64,000 nucleotides of DNA from positions 5,495,001-5,559,000 of the forward strand of contig NZ_CP109487.1 in the NCBI RefSeq assembly GCF_036227605.1, in the 5' to 3' direction. Shown piece by piece: positions 58,379 to 64,000 of this stretch. Numbering within the stretch: position 1 is the stretch's first letter; each line of letters begins with the position of its first letter. Both the position numbers and the translations under genes were made by a program. This DNA comes from Streptomyces sp. NBC_01439 (GTDB lineage: Bacteria; Actinomycetota; Actinomycetes; Streptomycetales; Streptomycetaceae). The notes under the pieces were generated by a model. The model was not told where the DNA came from. It searched no databases and saw only the letters and a program-made list of their open reading frames with translations.

Positions 58379-59269
58379 ATGCGTGCTGCGGGAATGAGGG
58401 TCGGCGGGGCCACCGTGTTGGCGCTGATGCTGATGATGACGCCCGCGGCGAGTGCCTTCGCGACGCAGGCCGCGGATCCGCCCGCCCCGCTGTCCGACGG
58501 GGATGAACTGACCGCGCGTCCCGGTGAACGCCTCACGTTCAGGTCACCCCCGCACCTGCTGGGGTGGATCGGGGACTCGGTGACCTCCAAGATCTTCATC
58601 CGGCAAGCGACGCTGAAGATGCACCATCCGGTCATCACCGCCGAGGCCACCGTGGCGTGTGACACCCCGCCGGGCGTCTACCCGGTCGAGAGGGCGATGC
58701 CCAGGCCCGAAGGCGAGCCCGTAGATCCCGCTTTCTGGGTGACCGTCAAGGTAGTGGACATCGACGAGGCCGAACGTGCGGCCTGCCCCGGGAAGGTCGC
58801 TGCCCTTCCCCCGGAGCAGGTCGAGGAGCAGTATCCCGCTGATTCCGACTGGCCGCATTCGCCCTGGGACGTGAGGACGTTCCAGCCCGGTGAAAAGGTG
58901 ACGCCGACGGAAACGCTGATGGGCAACGGCGAGCGCCTGACCTCGCGGGGCTTCACCGACCGGCCCGTCATGCGCGGGGCCAAGGCGACCGTGACGGGGA
59001 CCGCGACGATCCGCTGCGATGCCGAGCCGGGTCTGTACGAGGTCCGCTGGGTGGGCAAGGACAAGGTCTGGGCCCGCTACCGGGTGGCCCCGATCGATGA
59101 CGCGACCCGCGCCTCCTGTCGGGACGGCCGGTTGCACCTGGCCGAGGGGCGGACTCCCTGGCTGGTCGGCGGCGCGGCTCCCGTACTGGCCGCAGCGGGG
59201 GCCTACGTGCTGGCCCGGCGCCGGCGCCGCCCGGTCCGGCCCACTGACAGCGGGTCGTCACAGGACTGA
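58379..59269 (+). CDS. Secreted, membrane-anchored protein with two similar halves
   Basis: A 296-residue precursor: signal peptide (GGATVLALMLMMTPAASAFA), an outer region of two related modules (GDELTARPGERLTF... TVACDTPPGVYPVE and GNGERLTSRGF... TIRCDAEPGLYEVRW), and a C-terminal helix (PWLVGGAAPVLAAAGAYVL) with RRRRR as stop-transfer. Each module has a Cys followed by PPGVYPV or PGLYEV. GAGGGGG lies before the ATG. The family is unknown. Confidence 0.7.
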   Translation: MRAAGMRVGGATVLALMLMMTPAASAFATQAADPPAPLSDGDELTARPGERLTFRSPPHLLGWIGDSVTSKIFIRQATLKMHHPVITAEATVACDTPPGVYPVERAMPRPEGEPVDPAFWVTVKVVDIDEAERAACPGKVAALPPEQVEEQYPADSDWPHSPWDVRTFQPGEKVTPTETLMGNGERLTSRGFTDRPVMRGAKATVTGTATIRCDAEPGLYEVRWVGKDKVWARYRVAPIDDATRASCRDGRLHLAEGRTPWLVGGAAPVLAAAGAYVLARRRRRPVRPTDSGSSQD

Positions 59270-59339
59270 GTCCGAGGCACCTCGGCGTCCGCGCCCCGAA
59301 CCACAGGGAACCAAAGAAGCCATTGGATAGGATTTCCGG

Positions 59340-60068
59340 ATGATCACACCTGCTGGCCTCGGCTCCATCGTGCTGCGGCTCGACCGGCCGGTCGGGGCGC
59401 AGCGGCTGCCCGCTCGCGGCGAGGCGCTGGTGCGGTTCGTGGACGCCGCGACGCAGGCCCCGTTCGCGGAGCGCCTCGCCCCCGATGTGCTCGACGCGGC
59501 CGAGCGCGAGCGCGCCGACCGGTTCGCGCGCCCCCAGGACCGAGGCTCCTACCTGGTCGCGCACGTGACGCTGAGACTGCTGCTCGGCGCCCTCCTCGAC
59601 ACCGCGCCGCGCGATCTGGTGATGACCCGCGACGCCTGCCCCGAGTGCGGCGGCCCGGACGGGCGGCCGGTCCTCGTGGGCGGCCGCGCCCATTTCTCCC
59701 TGTCGCACAGCCGCGATGCGGTCTACGTGGCCTGCGCGGCCACACCGGTCGGGGTGGACGTCGAGGCCCTGCCGGCGGCGCGGGTGGTCGCGCAGGGCGA
59801 GGAGTTCTTCCACCCCGACGAGAGCGCCGAACTCGCCGCGCTCCCCGAGGCCGGTCGCCCTGCGGCGTTCGCCCGCCTGTGGGCGCGCAAGGAGGCCCAC
59901 CTCAAGGGCACCGGAGCAGGACTGGGGCACGAGGGCCACCTGAACTACCTGGGGACGGGCCCGGACGCCGGTTCCGTCCGCCCGCACTGGTCCCTCACCG
60001 ACCTGCCGGCCCCCGCGGGCTACGCCGCCGCGCTCGCGCTGCGCGCTCCCTCGGTGCATTGGCGCTGA
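59340..60068 (+). CDS. 4'-phosphopantetheinyl transferase (Sfp-type)
   Basis: A 242-residue protein. The Mg-binding GVDVEAL and the C-terminal FARLWARKEAHLKGTGAGL match the Sfp/HetI-type signature (GVDVE...W..KEA..K). RFARPQDRGSYLVAHVTLRLLL and FSLSHSRD complete the fold. It moves phosphopantetheine from CoA to carrier proteins. No carrier-protein genes are nearby, so it is probably a genome-wide enzyme. It lies upstream of the helicase gene with a 121-base gap. Confidence 0.93.
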   Translation: MITPAGLGSIVLRLDRPVGAQRLPARGEALVRFVDAATQAPFAERLAPDVLDAAERERADRFARPQDRGSYLVAHVTLRLLLGALLDTAPRDLVMTRDACPECGGPDGRPVLVGGRAHFSLSHSRDAVYVACAATPVGVDVEALPAARVVAQGEEFFHPDESAELAALPEAGRPAAFARLWARKEAHLKGTGAGLGHEGHLNYLGTGPDAGSVRPHWSLTDLPAPAGYAAALALRAPSVHWR

Positions 60069-60137
60069 GGCTCGGATCTAGAACTCATGTACTGAGTGTT
60101 CGTCACCACTCCGTCTCTGGTAGTTGTTTCAGCGGGG

Positions 60138-60176
60138 TACGGGCGCAGGCCCGTAGCGGCGTCCCTTCGACGCCGC
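60138..60176 (+). promoter_or_regulatory. Two adjacent hairpins in the helicase leader
   Basis: TACGGGC-GCAG-GCCCGTA (60138-60155) is directly followed by GCGGCGTC-CCTTC-GACGCCGC (60156-60176), and AGGGAGG follows immediately before ATG 60190. ACTCA-N5-TGAGT lies further upstream at 60083-60097. The hairpins may modulate expression or terminate the previous transcript. Confidence 0.55.
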
Positions 60177-60189
60177 AGGGAGGACGCAC

Positions 60190-63100
60190 ATGAGCACCAC
60201 CACTCGGGGCGAGAACCTCGCCGTCGAGCAGCGCGCCGTCGACCGCGCGTACGACTGCTACACCGCGCGACTCGCCGAGATGAGCGGAACGTCGGCTGCC
60301 ACGGCCTCGGCGAGCGGCAAGGACGCGATCGCCAACCGGATCGAGGCGGAGGCGCGCGCCGCCTCGTACGGAGGACTCGGCGACGAGGCCCTGGTGTTCG
60401 CCCGGGTCGACGTGCCGGAGGAGCCCGGTACGGAACCCCGCCCCTGGTACGTCGGACGGCGGGTCGTGTGGGACGCCTCGAAGCAGCCGGTGGTCCTGCA
60501 GTGGACCAGCCCCCTGGCGAGGAAGTGGTTGGACGCCAGGCCCGAAAGTCCCGGTGAGGTGACGCTGCGGCGCCAACTGCGCTGCGTCCAGCGGATCGTG
60601 GAGGGCTATTTCGACGACATCGGCGCGCCGGCCGCCGCTCAGGCACCGGTACCGGCTCCCGCGACCGACCCCGTACCCGCGACCGACCCCGTACCCGCCG
60701 TCGATCCCGCGACCGATCCGCAGGTGCGGCCGTCCCCGACCCCCGGCGACATCGTCCGTCGGCAGCGCCGAAAGACCCTCCAGCCGGACGACTTCCTGCT
60801 GCGCGAGCTCCAGCGGTCGCGCAGCGGCCGCATGCGCGACATCGTCGAGACGATCCGGCGCGACCAGATGGAGCTGGTCACCGGTTCTCCCTCCGACATA
60901 CTCGTCGTGCAGGGCGGCCCGGGCACCGGCAAGTCCGCGGTCGGTCTGCACCGCGTGACCTGGCTCGTCAACAACGACCACTTCAAGGCCCAGGACATCC
61001 TGGTGATCGGCCCCCACCAGCGGTTCCTCGACTACGTCGGCCAGGTCCTGCCCACCCTCGGCACCCGCGACGTCAACGCCGTCCAACTCAACCGCCTCTG
61101 GGACGGCGAGACGCTCGGCGCGGACTCCCCGCGGGCGCGGCTCGTGAAGTCCGACGAGCGCATGGCGGCCGTCCTGCGCCGCCGCGTGGAGAGCGACTAC
61201 CACCCCGAAGCACTCGACGACCTCGTCGTCGCGCCCTCCTTCGAAGGCGACGAGCCCGCGATCGTCGTCCCCGCCGGCAGTACGACCCTGCGCGTACCGC
61301 GGTCCGAGGTCCTCGCCCTCCTCGACCAGGCACACGAGGGCGACAGCCCCCACCGGGAGCGCCGCGACCGCTTCCGCGGCCTGCTCGTCGACCGCCTCCT
61401 CCAGGAACTCTCCGACATCGCACCGCGGCGCGGGCAGGGCGGTACGATCCGCCGCGACCTGGAGCGCAACCGCCGGGTCGAGCGCCTCATCGAACGGGTC
61501 TGGCCGTCCCCGGGCGCGAGGGAGGCCCTGCGCACCCTCTACGACTCGCCCGACCTCCTGCACGCCTGCGCCGACGGGATCCTCGACGAGGGCGAGCAGG
61601 CGGCCCTGCTGCGGCCCCGTGCCGCCAGTGCCGACGCCGATCCCTGGACGCTCGACGACCACGTCTGCCTCGAAGAGCTCCGGGTCCTCATCACCGGGGA
61701 GACCCCGGGCCGCTACGGGCACATCGTCGCCGACGAGGCACAGGACCTCACGCCCATGCAGGCCCGTGCCCTGCGGCGGCGCTGCGCCGTGGGCGGTTCC
61801 ATGACCGTCCTGGGTGACCTCGCGCAGGCGACGGGCCCCCACGTCCCGGCGAGCTGGGACCGCCTCGGCGCGGTCCTCTCCGACCACGGTGACTGGCGGG
61901 TGGCCGAGCTCCACACCAGCTATCGCGTGCCCGCCGAGATCATGGAGTTCGTCGCCCCCCTGGCCCAGGAGATCGCACCGACCCTGCCCTACCCGCAGGC
62001 CGTGCGCGAGGCGGGCGAAGACGCCGTACGGACGGTGGAGACCGAGCCGTGGAAGCTCCTCGACGACACCGTCGCCCACGTGGCGCGCCTCGTCGGCACC
62101 AGCGACGGGAACACCCTCCGCTCGGTGGCCGTCATCGTCCCCGACGACTCGGACTGGCTCGACGCGATCAGTCGCAGGGTCGACGGCGGCGGGGACATCG
62201 GCGCCCAACACCGTGCCGCGGTGTCCGTCCTGGCCGCCACCCAGGCCAAGGGCATGGAGTACGACCACGTCCTGGTCGTCGAGCCCGCCACCATCGCCGA
62301 CCGCGGTCCCGCGGGCCTGCGACAGCTGTACGTGGCCCTGACCCGCAGCACCCAGAGCCTGACCGTCCTGCACACCAGCCCGCTGCCGGACGTACTGACG
62401 CGCCCCGGGGGCGGTTCCGCGGCGCCGGCCCCCGAGGCCACGGTCACGGTGCAGGCAGAGGCAGAGGCAGAGGCAGAGGCAGAGGCGGGGGCGCAGGCGC
62501 AGGCGGAGGCGTATGTGGACGCGGAGGAGGTAGCCGTGACCCGACTTCCCCGGATCGGGGCCGACGTGCGGGTCGAGGTCGTGGACCGGGCCCCGGGCGG
62601 CCGCTACAAGGTCAAGGCCCTCACCCCCGGCTTCGACCGGCCCCTGGTCCTCACCGTCCGCCACGGATCGGTCCCCCCGAAGCGGGGCGAGAAGCTGGAC
62701 TGCTGGGTGTTCGCCAACGAGACCAACCAGACGGTCCTCACCTCCGACCAGCGGGGCCGGTCGCCCGTCTCGCCGAGGATGGCGGGCCGTTACATCGCGG
62801 CGCTGGACGTGCTCCGCGAGCTGACCGAGAACGACGGGGAGGTTCCCGACGCCCGCGGCAGGCTCTCCGAGCTGCAGGGGATGGCCAACCGGGTCCTGCG
62901 CAGGGACCAGGCCGACTGGGTCGACGTGCTCCACCTGTTCGGCTCCCCGGACCGGGACCGGCTGAGCGTTCTGCGCGACCTCACCGCGAGCACCAACCGT
63001 GCGCTCAAGGAGCGCACTTTGGACCCCGGCCGGCTCCGGGAACACCTGACGGCCTCGGGCTGGACGGACACCCTGGCCCGGGCGCGCCGGGCGCTCCAGG

Positions 63101-63684
63101 ACCGCCTCGCCGCCGACACGGAACCGGCTCCGGTACCGGCCCCGGACCTCGACGACACCACGACCACCGAAGCCGCCGCCCCCGCCCCACCGCAGCTCGA
63201 GCAGAAGGACGTAGAGCAGATGACCCTCGCGGAAGACACGACCGCGCCGGCCTCGACCACGAAGGACGGCTTCCTGCGCGCGCTGGAAGCATCGGCCGGA
63301 GCCGACCGGACGTGCAAGAAGCACGAGGCGGTCCGCCACGCCCTGAAGTCGGACCTCCTCTGGGCCGACCTCCAGCCGACCGACTCGCCCCTCGTCGACG
63401 TCAGCTGCGTCACCGGCCGAGGACTCTTCCTCTACGAGGCGTTGGGCGCCGGCCGCTCGGCGTACGCGGACCTCCGCTCGGGCGCCACCCGCCTGCTGGA
63501 GATCAACCACACCCTGACCCCGCGTGCCGACGGCCTCTACCTGGTCCTCTCCGAACCCCCGGCCGAGGACTGGTCGGCGGACACCGTCCGCGACGTCTTC
63601 GGCGTCCACGTCATCTGGCGGAGCCCCGAGGGATGGGGCGGCACGGACACGGACATCGCGCTCGGGCAGCGCCCGCAGAGCTGA
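60190..63684 (+). CDS. HelD/UvrD-like superfamily 1 ATPase with long C-terminal extension
   Basis: A 1164-residue protein. The first 735 residues resemble actinobacterial HelD/HelR, which remodel or recycle RNA polymerase: a helical N-terminus (AVDRAYDCYTARL), Walker A GGPGTGKSAVGLHR near 243, Walker B VADEAQDLTPMQ near 515, TSYRVP, and ATQAKGMEYDHVLVVEP with YVALTRSTQSL. The usual family ends there. Here an AEAEAEAEA linker leads to about 420 more residues: an OB-like part (RLPRIGADVRVEVVDR) and a C-terminal domain with LVDVSCVTGRGLFLYEALG. It is followed after 18 bases by another gene. Confidence 0.8.
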   Translation: MSTTTRGENLAVEQRAVDRAYDCYTARLAEMSGTSAATASASGKDAIANRIEAEARAASYGGLGDEALVFARVDVPEEPGTEPRPWYVGRRVVWDASKQPVVLQWTSPLARKWLDARPESPGEVTLRRQLRCVQRIVEGYFDDIGAPAAAQAPVPAPATDPVPATDPVPAVDPATDPQVRPSPTPGDIVRRQRRKTLQPDDFLLRELQRSRSGRMRDIVETIRRDQMELVTGSPSDILVVQGGPGTGKSAVGLHRVTWLVNNDHFKAQDILVIGPHQRFLDYVGQVLPTLGTRDVNAVQLNRLWDGETLGADSPRARLVKSDERMAAVLRRRVESDYHPEALDDLVVAPSFEGDEPAIVVPAGSTTLRVPRSEVLALLDQAHEGDSPHRERRDRFRGLLVDRLLQELSDIAPRRGQGGTIRRDLERNRRVERLIERVWPSPGAREALRTLYDSPDLLHACADGILDEGEQAALLRPRAASADADPWTLDDHVCLEELRVLITGETPGRYGHIVADEAQDLTPMQARALRRRCAVGGSMTVLGDLAQATGPHVPASWDRLGAVLSDHGDWRVAELHTSYRVPAEIMEFVAPLAQEIAPTLPYPQAVREAGEDAVRTVETEPWKLLDDTVAHVARLVGTSDGNTLRSVAVIVPDDSDWLDAISRRVDGGGDIGAQHRAAVSVLAATQAKGMEYDHVLVVEPATIADRGPAGLRQLYVALTRSTQSLTVLHTSPLPDVLTRPGGGSAAPAPEATVTVQAEAEAEAEAEAGAQAQAEAYVDAEEVAVTRLPRIGADVRVEVVDRAPGGRYKVKALTPGFDRPLVLTVRHGSVPPKRGEKLDCWVFANETNQTVLTSDQRGRSPVSPRMAGRYIAALDVLRELTENDGEVPDARGRLSELQGMANRVLRRDQADWVDVLHLFGSPDRDRLSVLRDLTASTNRALKERTLDPGRLREHLTASGWTDTLARARRALQDRLAADTEPAPVPAPDLDDTTTTEAAAPAPPQLEQKDVEQMTLAEDTTAPASTTKDGFLRALEASAGADRTCKKHEAVRHALKSDLLWADLQPTDSPLVDVSCVTGRGLFLYEALGAGRSAYADLRSGATRLLEINHTLTPRADGLYLVLSEPPAEDWSADTVRDVFGVHVIWRSPEGWGGTDTDIALGQRPQS

Positions 63685-63702
63685 CGAGGAGCCGACCGGG
63701 CC

Positions 63703-64000
63703 GTGCCCACGAGCTACAACCTGATCACCGTCGACGCCCTCGCCACCGAGACGACGGCCGCCGCACTGGCCCGGTGCTTCGGCGTGGCGGTCGGCGACGT
63801 CGACGTCGCCGAGGCCGCCGCCGACGCCGAACTGCGGAACTGGGCCGCCCCCGTCCTGTGCACGTACGAAGCGGTCTCCGGCGACCTGGCCCGGTCGCTG
63901 GACCTCTACGCCCAGGACCAGGTCGCCGATCAGCCGCCGGAGCCGGAGCTCGCCGCGAGGTTCGCGGGGGCCGCCGGGACGACCGTCCTGTTCCCCGCCG
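63703..64000 (+). CDS. Unknown protein, 3' end outside the window
   Basis: GTG 63703 opens a frame without stops to the end of the window (about 99 residues). GAGGAG lies about 11 bases upstream. It starts PTSYNLITVDALATETTAA and is Ala/Asp-rich. It is 18 bases from the helicase gene, so cotranscription and a shared role are likely. No family can be named from the visible part. Confidence 0.6.
   Translation, partial: MPTSYNLITVDALATETTAAALARCFGVAVGDVDVAEAAADAELRNWAAPVLCTYEAVSGDLARSLDLYAQDQVADQPPEPELAARFAGAAGTTVLFPA

Noticed and set aside
59340..60068. Phosphopantetheinyl transferase as a marker of a nearby PKS or NRPS cluster
   Set aside because: No carrier protein, ketosynthase, adenylation or condensation domain was seen anywhere in the window.
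60068..60190. Rifamycin-associated element before the HelD-like gene
   Set aside because: The GGGGCTTGC-x2-GCAAGCCCC motif known to me is not present; the GC-rich palindromes there have other sequences.

Overview
The window is high-GC actinobacterial DNA, almost certainly a Streptomyces chromosome. Evidence: strong G/C third-position bias, frequent GTG starts, purine-rich SD sequences, two XRE-DUF5753/DUF397 regulator pairs (one with an RsbW-type ATPase), F420 biosynthesis (fbiC) with several F420-type enzymes, and a GPP34 protein. No ribosomal, replication or phage structural genes are present. A phosphopantetheinyl transferase is present without any PKS or NRPS.

Layout. 1-1.0 kb: the 3' end of an L,D-transpeptidase gene, convergent with a membrane protein resembling PaxB/DmtA-type terpene cyclases. 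1.1-7.5 kb: a catabolic cluster (LLM flavoenzyme, SDR, second LLM enzyme, D-aminoacylase-like amidohydrolase, aldehyde dehydrogenase) with palindromic operators CTGACG-N3-CGTCAG; the same operator recurs 28 kb away before another SDR. 7.5-14.1 kb: hypothetical protein, AlkC-like glycosylase, APC permease, small secreted and membrane proteins. 14.1-19.1 kb: a DUF4097/ABC export operon divergent from an unusual HTH-MarR regulator, then a MerR regulator divergent from an old yellow enzyme. 19.1-27 kb: SUKH, VOC and small secreted proteins, a WhiJ/AbaA-like regulatory trio, a DUF4241-like protein, an F420-type LLM enzyme and an ADP-ribosylglycohydrolase-like protein with altered active-site motifs. 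27.3-30.7 kb: fbiC and an SDR. 30.9-33.8 kb: a compact cluster of unknown genes, two showing possible frameshifts. 34-48.8 kb: diacylglycerol-kinase-like protein, amphi-Trp protein, aminotransferase, a second XRE/DUF397 pair, GPP34, a D-Ala-D-Ala carboxypeptidase with a repeat-rich tail, a large membrane protein, a decamer repeat array, an orphan histidine kinase and a nitroreductase-hemerythrin fusion.

49.0-54.8 kb is accessory. A tRNA-Arg(CCT) gene and its upstream region are followed 5.5 kb later by a second, diverged copy of that upstream region without a functional tRNA. Between the two copies lie a decayed gene, a Tat-exported BBE-type flavin oxidase, an exported vanadium-haloperoxidase-like enzyme and a transposase remnant. 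Family knowledge suggests the two exported enzymes could be linked through H2O2. 54.8-59.3 kb holds a frameshifted lipoprotein, DUF3291, a fragment of an RHS core domain and small membrane or exported proteins. 59.3-64 kb: Sfp-type phosphopantetheinyl transferase, a HelD/UvrD-like ATPase with a long C-terminal extension, and the start of a further gene.

Starts were chosen from SD spacing and stop/start overlaps. Families were recognised by eye from motifs, without any database search.
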